DNA of 64,000 nt from Scedosporium boydii (taxonomy: Eukaryota; Ascomycota; Sordariomycetes; Microascales; Microascaceae). Each line of letters opens with the position of its first letter. The stretch's first letter is position 1. This document shows positions 11,317-22,565 of the stretch, piece by piece. Under the pieces are notes generated by a model, which saw nothing but the letters and a program-made list of their open reading frames with translations, did no database searches and had not been told where the DNA came from. Location: NCBI GenBank assembly GCA_002221725.1, contig NJFT01000173.1, positions 1 to 64,000 on the forward strand, read 5' to 3'. The translations under genes were made by a program, and so were the position numbers.

Positions 11317-12831
11317 CTATCCCCCTACGTGCTTGCAGATCCATCCATCGCGAAGTGACTCTTTTGCCGAGCTGCGTTTTTCTGGCTCCCATTGCAGCAT
11401 TCTCCGCATGAGGCGTAGGAAGGACTCCCTATCGTCCTGTCCCCTAAGCGTGGTCTCCCTGTCCTCCAGGGGTCTTGTTCCAGGCACGGGAATTGGCGCG
11501 CAGAACTCGCCTGTGCTCGAGAAGAACTCGCCGCTCCGGTTTCCCCGCGCGAGCAGGCTTGGCGGCGGGGGGCCAAGGAGCGCTATCATTTCGGCGAGGT
11601 GGGCGCGGCTCCGGTACGCTGCGTGCTCGGGGTCGCGGCCGCTGAACAGGTGGTCGCCCTCGAATATGTGCCAGATCTAGTGTTTGTGTCAGGGGGGCCC
11701 AAAATATTGAAAAGGAATGTAGCCTAGCGACCCGTTTATGGGCAAATACGTACCATGCAGCCTACGTTCCATATGTCAACACTATATGTCCACGGTGCCT
11801 CGAGGATAACCTCGGGTGCGCGGTATGCGTCAGGCTGAACGTCTTCGCGGTGCTCCCGACCGTCGTCTAGCGGCACGGCTGAGCCGAAGTCGCATAGAAC
11901 TGGGTTTGCCAGGTCTTCGGGCATGGGGAGCTCGCGGGTCAAGTAGATGAACCGTCCATCTACTTCCTTCCTCGGCGACGGGTCTTTGAGTTCGTTCTGC
12001 TCGAAGGTAGTAAACGCCGCATCCGTAGCTCCTATCCCGAACATAATGTTGTCGGCCTTGATGTCTAAGCAGAATTAAACAGCTTCGTACCTATTATGTG
12101 CAGTTGAATACCGCAAAAGAGATATTTACATACCTGTATGCGCAACGTGGCACTCGTTGTGTAGGAAATCTAGAGCTTGGAATAGATACTTGAGAATAAC
12201 GGCTAGGATCTGAGGGGCAGCCTGCGGACAGGATTACGGTGGAGCAACGCGAGCACGCTGTCCCAAAGGGGCGGTTGTAAATGTTAAGCTCGTCATCAAG
12301 CTGCTTCTCCATGGATGCCGCAAGGACGAAGGGCTTCAGGGCGACGTGTCGACGATCACTAGAATGACGAATTAGACGAACATCTTCCTCATCCTCTGAG
12401 AAAAAACATGGGACTCACATCAAGTCTCGTGCAAGCCACAGCGTTGAAGTTGTGCCATAGTCTAGCTTGCTTACGACCTGATAGCGGTCATGAAAGACCT
12501 CCCCAATGCGGACAGGATTGTAGCGAGTGACTAGATAGTCTGGGATGGTCTCCTCCTCGATTTTTTGGTGTGGTAGCACCCGTGGGATAGCTCCGTTTGA
12601 AATGGAGAGCGGCTTCCACACCCGTCGAAAGCGCCGTAGAAGAGAAGTTGGCATTGCGCGGGGAGGGCCGGCGGGACATGGGTAGCGCTGCAGCAGTTTG
12701 GAGCTCTCCTCTCCTCGGACGCCTTTCGATTTCACCAAGATCATGCGACACACAGACATGAAGAGTGGACCACGACCACGGTAATGGGTGCATGCAAAAT
12801 TGTCGGGAGTCGGGACCCACGGCTCCACCAT
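11317..12831 (-). pseudogene. SRPK-like serine/threonine kinase pseudogene
   Basis: The exons read as a fungal SR-protein-kinase-like protein. Exon 1 (12831-12419, or from the Met at 12654) holds the [20 protein letters not shown] lead-in and a glycine loop. Exon 2 (12358 to ~12134) holds the HVALK lysine strand and the HRNPVRRLP helix. Exon 3 (to 11754) starts at the catalytic DIKADN and holds the DFGSA loop and APE-like YRAPEVIL. Exon 4 (11676-11317) holds the C-lobe ending in MLQWEPEKRSSA. Two lesions break it: near 12,272 about 35-40 codons normally present between LNIY and PLWDS are missing with a frame change, and near 12,224 one C is missing after RRLP. A loop glycine is also Asp (KLDYGTTST). 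SRPK-like paralogues are commonly amplified in Aspergillus-type genomes, so decay of one copy next to a transposon block is plausible. A sequencing error could explain the single-base lesion but not the larger deletion. Confidence 0.75.
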
Positions 12832-13502
12832 CGATTTTTAGTGTGTGGGCTGAAAGAAACCACTGCACAACCTTTCCCCAACGAGGTATTAGTCTACGAA
12901 GTGCTATTTTAAAGACGCGAGGGGAATAGATTGTACAGAGCAAACAATACTTCTAGTAAGAGTAAGAAAGCTCGAAGTCGTGGGAGGCATTCTGGGTGAT
13001 AGAATTGCCGTGGAAAAGAGTAACGTGCCAATCGTCGATAGGATGGTCGGTGGAGTGTACAGCTCGCGCCTCAGGCGAAGTTGCGTATAATTATCTAGTA
13101 CTTCGAATTTCCAATGCCGGATTTAGTTGCTACCTGAGTGGAGTGGGTTATGCTAACCTGGTGTATACATCTTGCCCTCTTAACCAGGTAACATGCTTAT
13201 ATGGATGTCGTTTGGATATAGTATCCTCCTTTCACATGAGTCTGGCGGAACCCTACGGTCGATCGGATTAAACTACCAGAATGACTCGGAATCTTGAACG
13301 TAATCCCCTCCGGGAGGCATAACGGATGTAAAGTTCGAACGGTCCCGGGGGACGGAGTGGAGTTCTTTACTCAAAACATAAATAAAAGCTTATATCTATT
13401 TAGATATTTTGGTATAGAATACCACATACTTCCTCCTTCACGTTCCCAGTCACATCTAAACTGACATTCCTTCACCTTCCACATATTCAAGTGAGCAACA
13501 TC
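12832..13502. other. Intergenic; CT-rich promoter-like stretch before the lipocalin-like gene
   Basis: I see no supported gene. The last ~80 bases before 13,503 are pyrimidine-rich, as is common in fungal 5' leaders, and end in 'caacatc' directly before the ATG. Confidence 0.4.
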
Positions 13503-14065
13503 ATGAAACCGGATCTCGTCACATTTCTCGCAGGAACTTACGCGCTTTATAATCGGACTGAGTGAGTCTCCCCTAGACCCGCCATTAACTACACGTGTAA
13601 TATATAAGTTATAACGGATGACGCTCTAGGATTAGAGATGGAAAACCGGCGAATAGTGTTGCCTGGGGAAGCGGATCTATCGGCATCATGACTTATACTC
13701 AGTCGGGCTACATGTCAACAACCGTCGCCTCGGCCGACCCCGGCCTTCTCCCTCCGGACTTGAATTTGACGTACCCGTCCCAGGAAGGCCAGTCCGATGC
13801 TGACTGGGCAAAGGCGGGCAAGCATACTCTGTCATACGCTGGGCCGTGGTCTGTCCAGGAAGCTGTGCCCGGTGTCCCCGCGACGGAGGAGTCGGGTCAG
13901 ATCCTCCATGGTCCGCTGACGGTTGCGCACATACCGGCGCTCATAGGTACGAGGCAAAGACGGAACTACACTATAATCGACATGTCCGACGAAGGGCGCT
14001 TTTTGTGGATTTCACAGCAGAATGGCACGCACGAGAGTCATATTTGGTGGAAACGGTTGGATTAG
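13503..14065 (+). CDS. Lipocalin-like domain protein (162 aa)
   Basis: There are two exons, 13503-13561 and 13636-14065, joined across a 74-nt intron with GTGAGT donor and TTAG acceptor; the total is exactly 163 codons. The joined protein starts MKPDLVTFLAGTYALYN, continues through a W-G-S-G-S-I-G-I-MTYTQSGYMS strand pattern and ends WWKRLD. That matches fungal lipocalin-like (Lipocalin_5 type) proteins, where G-x-Y/W near the N-terminus is followed by 'Y-T-x-x-G-Y-M-S'. These small beta-barrel proteins are thought to bind small ligands, and some lie beside secondary-metabolism genes, but no such cluster is visible here. No signal peptide is evident, so a cytosolic location is inferred. The gene sits about 2.7 kb from the transposon block and looks intact. 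Confidence 0.65.
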
Positions 14066-17000
14066 CAGGGGTTACCACAGCATTTCCAAGTCGGCGCTGG
14101 GCGGGGATGCGTTTGGTTAAGGCGAAGTTCGGTCCCTGACAAGATATTCGCATTTGTGTCCCAAGAGGACAATCTGTTGACCTGTGTCTTGATTTGTAGT
14201 ATAGTTTTTCCATTGTTTCAAGAGAGTTGGTTCCTGCGTTGAAATTGAATCGGTCTCCTTTGCAGAACTTGATTGTGACCGGAAGCGTTTACTTGATATG
14301 TATACGTCCACTTCCCGCTGTGAGATGGCCTTCCCCATATTACTTCACCCCAACTATACTCGAAAAGGACTATATAAATCCGACGTCCTCGAGACTCACC
14401 TCGAAAAGCGGGTTGGTCCCTACATCGGTCACAAACCCAGCAGCCATTGACGAGGAGATGATGGCCCAGCATGTGGCGACTTGGCCTTCGATATCCCCCC
14501 GTGTTACTGTTGCTTCAATACGCACGAGGACATTGCAGATTTGACTGGATCCACTAGGTAGGAGCTCCTGGTGGGCGCTGTTTAGGGTGTGTTAATAACA
14601 ATGCAGGTCGAACTAGGTCTGCTCCCTCAAAACCCTTCGGTTTGGATCGATGGGGGCGAAAAGGTAAATCAAGTCCACTAGAACCCCTTTTCCATCCTTC
14701 CGGTTGCGAATCTTGTGTTCGAAAATAACTAGAGCGCATAGTCCTTGCGGTGTTTTTGCTGATTCGAAATGCCGAGCTAGCGAGAGTGAGGTGGTGATCT
14801 TGCCACATCCTGAGTAATTGACTGGCCAGAGCAGAGTACTTTTGGCCGTTTCACGCTGGTCAATGAACCGGGGGGAGGGTCTAAAAACCCAGTGACTGGT
14901 CTGGTTGGGTGGCTTTTGAAGTAGCCACTTCTCGTCCGCGTTGTCGAAATTCCTAAACTCGCCGTCAACCAGAAAGCGCGATGACCCACCGAATTACGAG
15001 GAGATGATCCAGGTTGCAACTCTGAAATCCAATCCAGGTTGAGTAGTCCGAAGTCCCGGTCGCGCCGTTAGTGGGGCTTCTAGCCTTGACCCAACAAAGT
15101 GGAGAGGGGCAGAGATTTGGGGTAGTGACCGGGGCTGAGACCGTAAGATTAGGTGTGTGCCTTGGCGATTTTCCCACTCCACCCAACTCTCGACGAAGTG
15201 TTTGCGGCGCCAGGCGTTATCTTGGTCAAATTGATCCATTGACGGTTTCCTAGAGTGCAATTGGCATTTGCTAGACTTACTCGCTAGAGATTGCCGTTGA
15301 TGGTTTATGTTCTAAATGATTCAAAAACACGCGGAGGTTATTATAGCTAGAAGTAGAGCTGAGTAACAGACAAAGCAACCGTCACGAGCCGAGGGTGACC
15401 GCGTTGAAGCAAAGGGAAGACAAATCCCGTACTTAGATCGTCTTCCTCCTTCGAGGGCAATTGGAGGGGTACGTCATCGATCAATCGATGCCCCCTTTGC
15501 GTGTACGAGTTAGATGTGTTGCGATAATTCTGTATTTTACTTTATTTTATTGTCAAGTAACTTTTTATTTGTTCCTTGCTCCAAAAAACTGTTCGAATTG
15601 AGAAGCACGCGACAGCTCCCAATTGATCTGCTGGAATTACTATGCAAGACTGCACTGTGCAGCGACTCCCTAGAAAGCACATTCTGTCTTGTCTTAGCTC
15701 TAAACTAATAGTACTCCACAGTAACATTAGTGCCGCTTTGCTGCGAGGTACTAGGGGCACTAGACAGCGTGGTAGGATTACAAAAGCTTATTCCTCTCGG
15801 CAGCGAAAGCCCAGAAGTCTCTGGACAAGAAACGGGGCCCTCGATTTTGCCTAGTGCACAGACTCTGTGGAGACAAGACCATGTCAGATTTGCGGGGAAG
15901 TGGATCCATGGTCGGTAACAATTGAACGTCCTCCGGCATCAATTCATCAAAAGATCCATGGATGGTTTTTCGACGTATCAATATCTAATGATGCATAGCA
16001 AGGAATTCTCTAAATTGATCAATCGACTGATCGGCTCGAGGACAAACGAAGATGAGGCAATGCCCGTTCTTTTCGGGAGAGGGGGGGGAGGAGAGAGAGA
16101 AAGGAGGGCGCAGTGTAAATCTACAAGGACAGGATTCCGGGCATATTCCTCCTCAGATCAACCTTGTACTTCATCCGAGTTTACCGCACAGTCTCCCTCT
16201 TGCATGTCTAAGGTAGAATTCCTCTTCAAATGTACCACCGCCTATGTTACTACTGTTTAGTGGCGTAAAATGCGTAAAATTGTATGGCTACATATAGCGG
16301 GTGAAAATGATTAGCAGTGTAGTTTGCGTGAGAAGATATGGCAAGAAAGGGAACTGTGGACGGTCGAGATCAAATGAGATTATGTCGGCTGGACGCATTC
16401 ATTTGGTAAACTGCACACTCGAGACCCACCTGTCTTTCTCAGTTATCGAACTCGCTTTGATTTCCACGAGGAAGCCCCAGGACACAGAGAGATATCCCTC
16501 ACCCAGGGGCAAATATGAGATTTGATATCAAATGGCTTCTGCCCTGGACGCTTCAGAGCACAGTATTCGTAATTCCTCGATGGCCCAGACCCCCGACGAC
16601 CAATTAATTGTATCAGGATACTTTGTTTGTACTTTCGACCGGACCAGAGTACTTCAATAATACCAGAGCATTGGGTACTTCCACCCGTCCAAGTCTGAAG
16701 TACAGTTCACCAAACATTATAGCCCTGCTCCCTCGTCTTACTGCCCATGCCCCCCCAAGAACAATAAGTACTCTGGTACACGCATCGTATTACCATTCAA
16801 GTAAACATTTGAGTGTCAGTGTGTCGGATTGGTGGCGTTCTTCGACATACTTCGTAAATCGACAGTCCATGATTACCCCGCTTCTTCTGAGGTGCCCTGT
16901 CACCTAGCAGAGAGTATCAGATGGCGTCTCTCGTGACGGAGGAAGGACAGCATGAGTAAAGTTGGTACTGTGAATCGTTGGCCAGTTCATGTCCTTTAAG

Positions 17001-17303
17001 GCGCCCAACTTCCGTCCCCAGCCCGTTTCACCTCCACACCCTCTTCCCCATCCCTTTTCTACTTCTCGGATCACTTCCCAGCATTTGACCAGGCAAAGCT
17101 GCTTCCTTTCCCATTATACTCGGAGCTCAAGAAGAAGATCATCAGATAAACCAGTAGGTAATCGTCATCAGTGGCCCGCCTCGTCGATGAGATCTAGTCT
17201 TTGGCTCTCGCAAGGCTAACAAAACCCAAGCAGCCCCCACAGTTGCCCGCAGAGCTATTTTCTTACATTTCCTCTACCTTTGGCACATTGCCAAAAAGGA
17301 AAC
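14066..17303. other. 3.2-kb gene desert with an unassigned open stretch
   Basis: No gene can be supported. On the minus strand, 14993-14613 is open for 126 codons without an ATG and reads like ordinary protein (for example RFLVDGEFRNFDN near its start), possibly an exon or remnant of a lost gene. Another short minus-strand stretch (15260-15140, MDQFDQDNAWRRKHFVESW) is in a different frame. A G-rich tract lies at 16,077-16,108. The rest shows nothing recognisable. Confidence 0.3.
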
Positions 17304-17621
17304 ATGGCGGTTCGAATTCCATTGGTCCGCTCGCCTGAGTCCCTGTGCTATGGCGTGGCCGGGGTCGGGGCTCTAGCACCGTTCTTCTATTTCATCCCCG
17401 GCGCAGAGGAACGTCTTGCCTCGCAAACGGCACGCTGGGCGCCTCGCTGGGAACGGAACATCTCCTTCATTACACCGTCGGTTCAGCGCAGCATTAAACG
17501 TGTTGAGCCACCCGTATCAAGGACTGTTCGAAAGATTGAGAATCGCCTGCCTTTGGAAAGGGTTGCCGTTGGCGTTGACAGTGGCATCAGGCGCGGAATT
17601 CGGAGGTTCTCTAAGCAATAG
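17304..17621 (+). CDS. Small single-pass membrane protein, unknown function (105 aa)
   Basis: The start at 17304 (MAVRIPLVRSPES) is preferred over an ATG 24 bases upstream because the extra MAHCQKGN looks like leader sequence. A hydrophobic segment at residues ~14-33 (LCYGVAGVGALAPFFYFIPG) is followed by a basic, Arg/Trp-rich tail (TARWAPRWERN, then Pro/Arg/Lys-rich to the end). The N-terminal basic stretch plus one membrane segment resembles small mitochondrial inner-membrane proteins of fungi, but I do not recognise a family. The frame is open across the gene with no intron, and a pyrimidine-rich region precedes it. It could alternatively be the 5' exon of a longer gene. Confidence 0.5.
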   Translation: MAVRIPLVRSPESLCYGVAGVGALAPFFYFIPGAEERLASQTARWAPRWERNISFITPSVQRSIKRVEPPVSRTVRKIENRLPLERVAVGVDSGIRRGIRRFSKQ

Positions 17622-18459
17622 ATCAAAGTGGGGGATGTGTTTTGGAGAGAGAAGAAGAAGGAAACCAATACGCTACAGTGCACTCACAGGATTTGCGGTG
17701 GACAAACCGGAGAGGAATGTCATTAACAATGATTCAGCACAGCCCTCACAGTTCGGTAGGGTATCTGATCATCTGGCCGCAGGGACGCATCTACCTTAAA
17801 GCATGCAACTGCTGGTAACAGGACTCAATGCCATTTGTTATCCAAATTCGAGGCTCGTTCTGTATCCCAGAAAACTCCCTCGGCCAATATATAAAGAACA
17901 TTTCACCACCTATATTTCATCATAGCGGCGGTAAACCGTCAATTGTGCGTCTTTGACATTATCTTACTGTCTTAAAAGGGTCTGAATCCACCTAAGAACC
18001 TTGGATTTTCCTGCCACAGAAAAAAAAAAGCCTGCTTATCGTGCCTCGCCAAGATTAACCACCAAGGAAAGGAGGGTAACCCGAATGATTGGTATAGAAG
18101 CTGCTGCTAGGCCCAACCGAGGCAAAGACGCGTCGGATTTGATAACAGGTAGCAGCAATGGCACAAGACGAGCGACGGCCACGTGTGTGAGTCTGAATGA
18201 CACTCGGCTTGTATTTTAGACTAGTCGACTGCCGCGAAGGCGTGGTCGCTCGGAATATCCGCTCGGAATATCAACTCTTATAAATGGAGAGGGTTGGGAG
18301 AGAAAGACCCAAGCTGAAATAAATCACTTAGGGTTATTGGCAGCCCGCACCCGCTCGCTCCCTAGCCAATCGACCGAGCTGGTGCCACCGAGCTTGCCAT
18401 GAAACAATGGCCTCTCCATGGAAGTGTCGACTCTTTGGTTGTTGAAATTCCGACGTCTT
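17622..18459. other. Intergenic, nothing recognised
   Basis: Short frames occur on the plus strand (for example 18001-18219), but none carries a motif. A small direct repeat, 'gctcggaatatc', occurs twice at 18,249-18,272. Confidence 0.35.
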
Positions 18460-19164
18460 CTACACGGCACGGTTGGTTGGTGAGGTGGTGTTTGGTTCTC
18501 TATCGGTTGACGGTACGGATCTCTGAGGTGTGCCTAGTATTACTGGCGAGTGTGAGAATAAAGCTTCTAGTGGAGTTGTTTAGGGTCCATTGAACTTACG
18601 GCGGTCAAAGAGATAGTACGAGGTAACGAGAAAGACGGGAAGCGCAATAAGAGACATTGTCCACTTCCGAGCGGCGGCTTTATATTCGGGCGTTCTCCTG
18701 GCGCCCGGGGCGGGCGATGTTTGCGGCTTCCGCATAGAGCGCGTGTGAGCTGAGGTCCGGACATTAGGGTGGACCGGCGATGGAGGAGATTGGATTCGGT
18801 TTCCCGGAGCACGACTCATGGGAGGGAGCTTGGAGATTGGCACTTTCGTCTTGCGAGAGGGAGTAGGTGCAGCAGACTTGGTGCTTTTGGCTCGTAATAA
18901 GCCCGAGACAGAGAAATGCGACCGCCCCATGGGTCTATGTGGTCCCGACACGCAATTAAGAGTGCGACCTGTCGTGCTTTGCACAAGCGTTTGGCAGTTT
19001 CTCGTTCCAGAGCATAGTCGTGACAGCTTCGGGATTAGCTTCTGCCTCGTTTCGATACGCCGAGAATATAGATGTAGAGTGCGAGACCGGCAATTGGCTC
19101 CATCCCGGGCCCCTGGGCGAAAGGCAGGGGCCACAACTCCTTTGTTCAGCGGGGATACTATCAT
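18460..19164 (-). CDS. Small membrane protein, probably mitochondrial (up to 215 aa)
   Basis: Two exons are read: 19164-18600 and 18542-18460, joined over a 57-nt intron (GTAAGT donor, GCCAG acceptor) with the frame preserved. The C-terminal part is the recognisable one: EYKAAARKWTMSLIALPVFLVTSYYLFDR then LILGTPQRSVP. This is a basic amphipathic lead into one membrane helix and a short hydrophilic tail, a layout found in small conserved mitochondrial-type proteins of Eurotiomycetes. A Ser/Arg-rich, acidic-poor stretch (MGRSHFSVSGLLRAKSTKSA) starting at an internal Met near 18930 could be the targeting sequence, so the true start may be there. No named function can be given. Confidence 0.5.
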
Positions 19165-20839
19165 TTGCTTCGACCGAGTGAAGACTGCAAAGAGTCGTCA
19201 ACGGAACAGCCGGCGAGGCGAGAGTGGCTTGCACCAAGCGTCGGAGAATCAGGGCTCAATTGATCGTGGAAATCCTGATTATTCCGTCTCGCGATGACTT
19301 ATCGACTTATTGTGCGCAGCACTCGTAAATACGACCCTGGCGTCTTCAACGGGTGGATCAATTGATGCTGACTTGCTCAAAGGATGGAAATCGTATTCCA
19401 CGCCAACATCAACAATACTTTACTTTTCAAAATAGAATTGAAATCTAGCCTGACTCGGTAGGTGGGGCGGCATACCGGTGGAACAACTGAACGACGTCAA
19501 AAAAATTACTCTTCAAAGCATGAAGTGATCATGAAGGTACCTGTTTACACCAATTCAATCCATCGATCATAGAAGTCAACATTCAAAACTTTGTCTATAA
19601 AAATCAAATCCATCAAATCAATCATCGATCGTACCTGGCGCTATTTTCCAACAGGAACGTGCACATCATTGATGCACGTGGGAGTTACATGTTATTCCCA
19701 AGTCCTCAAGAAAGCGAAATAGCTCTTGGTAACACAAGTTCTGGAGACGGTTTGCGATCCTCCAGAAGAACTGAAAACGAGCACGGGTTTTACAAATTCT
19801 TTGAGGAGCTGTGTTAGCTTTCTAAGCTCATCAATATTACTTGGTGTATTATTATTTCAATGCTTCACTTCGAGTTTGAGAATCAATTGGATAGGAAGTG
19901 TTGAGATGCCAATAATGGTCAACCACGCTGAGGCCGCGTCTTCAGGATCGAGGTTTGCAAATTAGTCCACGAGGTAAAAGTGTTGCATGCTATCTATGAA
20001 GGTGATAAAACTCAGGTAAACATATAGAATGAATCGATGTGAAGTCAACACCTAGTAATATCGAGGCGATTCTGTCAGCCTCCAAGTGAATAGGTCACTA
20101 GGTCCTTGGATCACCTCTTCAAAGGGATTTTGAAAGCTGTCACTTTTTTGTGGAATCTTTGCTTCGTTGCCGGGTGGTGCCGTCAACACTTACTTATTTT
20201 TTTTTCTCTGTTGCTTATTTTCTCTCTTCTAGGATTTCCTCTCTTTTCAGCTAATTATATTAATACCCGGCAAAAGCGACGAAGACCGCTGGGGCCCAAG
20301 CCATCTCGGGATCATCGCAAATCGCACCTTGGTCTTGCCAGCTGTACTCTAGATGTGGTGGTGTCTTAGGGTCCTCATGGAAAAGCAAGTCAAGGGCCCA
20401 AGCGAGCTGACAACCCAGAGGACTAGGCCAAGGGTCCTCACAAGTCACAACTGAATGCTGTCCTACTACCCCTACTTCGTATAAAGTGAATGGCACGATG
20501 GATCTTCCGCCCATAAGACGATGCTATCAAATCAAGACGATAAGGCAAGACAAAGCCCGGGCTGAGGTCAATGAGATTATGATTCCGAGACAGTGCAGCT
20601 CGGAAATAGACTAGAGAGTGCCGCGGCTTGCTAGGTTTTCTTTTTCTTCTTCTGTTCCTTTTTTTCCCTTTCTTTTTTTCCCCCATTATTTTCGGTAGAA
20701 TCAGAGAACGCTGTACTCACTTACGCCTCGCGATCGAAGAGAGTGGGATGAATGCAGACTGTATAAAATGAAGAGACCGGCCTCCACATGGTAGAGAAGC
20801 CAAAAAGTTCAGCATGTCAGGTTCGGTACTCTCATCACC
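19165..20839. other. Intergenic, nothing recognised
   Basis: About 1.7 kb contains only short unremarkable frames. Several imperfect AT/GATC-rich motifs ('atcgatc') occur at 19,560-19,640, and pyrimidine tracts lie at 20,190-20,250 and 20,636-20,680. The last 80 bases are the likely promoter of the nucleoside permease gene. Confidence 0.35.
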
Positions 20840-22155
20840 ATGCGTCTTCCGCTTACACTGGCCATATTGGCCGGAGTTGTCGCAGATCTCCTCTGCCTCA
20901 CAAATGCCAATGCTCTCCCGCATCGCAAGATCGCCCCTAAGGTTTTCATCGTTAGTATGGTAAGTGCAATACCGAGCGGTTCTTTTCTAGACGGAGCTAA
21001 ACAAAACCAGTTTGAACCAGAGGCGGAAATATGGCAGAGGAGGCTGCCTGCTAGTGGAATGGGAGACCTGACGGAGAGGAAAATTCATCTTCCCGGACTG
21101 TCAATGCTCTTTCCGGACATCTACTGTGTTGGAGACTATACCGTATGTCAGGTGGTCATTGGAGAAGGCGAAATCAACGGCGCTGCAACGATGATGTCAC
21201 TCATTCTGTCAAACGCATTCGACCTCCGCAAGACTTACTTCCTAATCAGTGGAATAGCCGGGGTGAATCCCAAACATGGAACACTGGGAAGCGTTGCCAT
21301 CGTCAAGTATGCAATTCAGGTTGCGTTGCAGTACGAAATAGACGCAAGATCGATGCCCGAGCATTGGGAGACTGGGTACATGGCTTTTGGAACCAAGCAG
21401 CCGTTCGAGTACCCGTCAATCCTCTACGGGACCGAGGTATTCGAGCTTAATGAATCGCTGAGGGACGACGTCTTCGAACTGGCAGCGGCCTCTGATCTAA
21501 CGGATTCGGAGGATACAAATATGTACCGACTGAAATACGTACCCATGGGCGTTGACTACTTCCCTGGAACGGAACCGCCTCGAGTGATCAAATGCGATGT
21601 CGCCACTAGTGACGTCTATTACACCGGCACGTTGCTCAGCAATGCGTTTGAAAAGACGACCGCCGTTTGGACAAATGGCTCTGCCTCATATTGCATGACG
21701 GCGCAGGAGGACAATGCGACTCTCGAGGCTTTAGTCCGTGGTGCCGTTGAAGGGCTTGTGGACTTTAGTAGGGTCATTGTCATGAGGGCAGGTAGGTCAC
21801 ACGCTATGGGGCGAGCACCATGAAGGGAACTCGAAGTATCTAGCTCACTCGCTCTCTGTTAGGCTCGAATTTCGATAGACCACCGGTGGGTGTCAGCAGC
21901 TATGAACACCTTGTTGTGTTGGACCAAAACGGCTTCCATATTGCTATCGATAACTTGTTTAATACCGGTATTGAGATTGTCAAAGGCATCATCCATGGAT
22001 GGAACTGCAAATTTGGAAAGGGTGTCGCGGCGGCCAATTATATCGGCGACATTTTCGGGACGCTCGGCGGTGTTCCCGATTTCGGGCCCGGCGCGAGGGG
22101 ACAAGAGGTTAAGACTCGGCGTTTGAAGAAAAGGGTCGTCGTTGTATCTGGTTAA
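20840..22155 (+). CDS. NUP-type purine nucleoside permease, secreted (397 aa)
   Basis: Three exons are read: 20840-20959, 21011-21791 and 21863-22155. The mature core begins KVFIVSM-FEPEAEIW after a hydrophobic N-terminal signal of ~25 residues (LPLTLAILAGVVADLLCL). FEPEAEIW, LFPDIYC, GEGEINGAATMMSLILSNAFDL, YFLISGIAGVNP and FDRPP motifs match the fungal NUP family (purine nucleoside permease), related to Candida Nup and in fold to nucleoside phosphorylases. The inferred role is binding or uptake of extracellular purine nucleosides. Intron 1 (20960-21010) is 51 nt and has no stop, so read-through would add 17 residues; splicing is preferred because it restores the family's VSM-FEPEAE junction. 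Intron 2 is 71 nt. The gene looks complete. Confidence 0.8.
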
Positions 22156-22565
22156 CCGAGTACGATTAGACAATTGCGGTTAATCAATATTCAAATTGGA
22201 ATTCGGTGGGGCGGTAGATTCTCCAATGCAATATTAAGACAGGCCATATCACCCTGTTTAAACGAATATCAGACTATCATAGTATCATTTGGTGCTGTCT
22301 TCATTAATTCTGATTAATTGTCAGGGAGCTTGATCAAGTTTCCTTTGATCACAATGATCCTCGTTTGATCCTTGACACACATTTGATTTTAATGTTCCTC
22401 AAGCTTTGTCGAGTGGCGCCAACCATCACTACGATCCTCGACCCCCCAGATCCCCATCTCTCTCCTCTTTAGATACTTGTTTCGCCATGGCGAACGGCCC
22501 TCTCCTGTCCTAAGAAGACCGTCTCTGAAACAGACTTGGCCCCATTGTATTGCCCTGCCCTCATA
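22156..22565. other. Intergenic, putative promoter of the IKS1-type kinase
   Basis: About 400 bases separate the permease stop from the kinase start, with AT-rich inverted 'gattaatt'/'aattctgattaatt' motifs at 22,300-22,320 and a CT-rich leader near 22,440-22,475. No open frame of interest is present. Confidence 0.35.

Noticed and set aside
12996..13271. 91-codon plus-strand frame
   Set aside because: No domain or splice partner, and it sits in the promoter region of the lipocalin-like gene.
14880..14900. Possible P-loop in the open minus-strand stretch
   Set aside because: The sequence around SGCGKI lacks the GxxxxGK[ST] pattern.
18818..19297. 159-codon plus-strand frame
   Set aside because: It is antisense to the small mitochondrial-type membrane protein, whose C-terminal pattern and intron are convincing.
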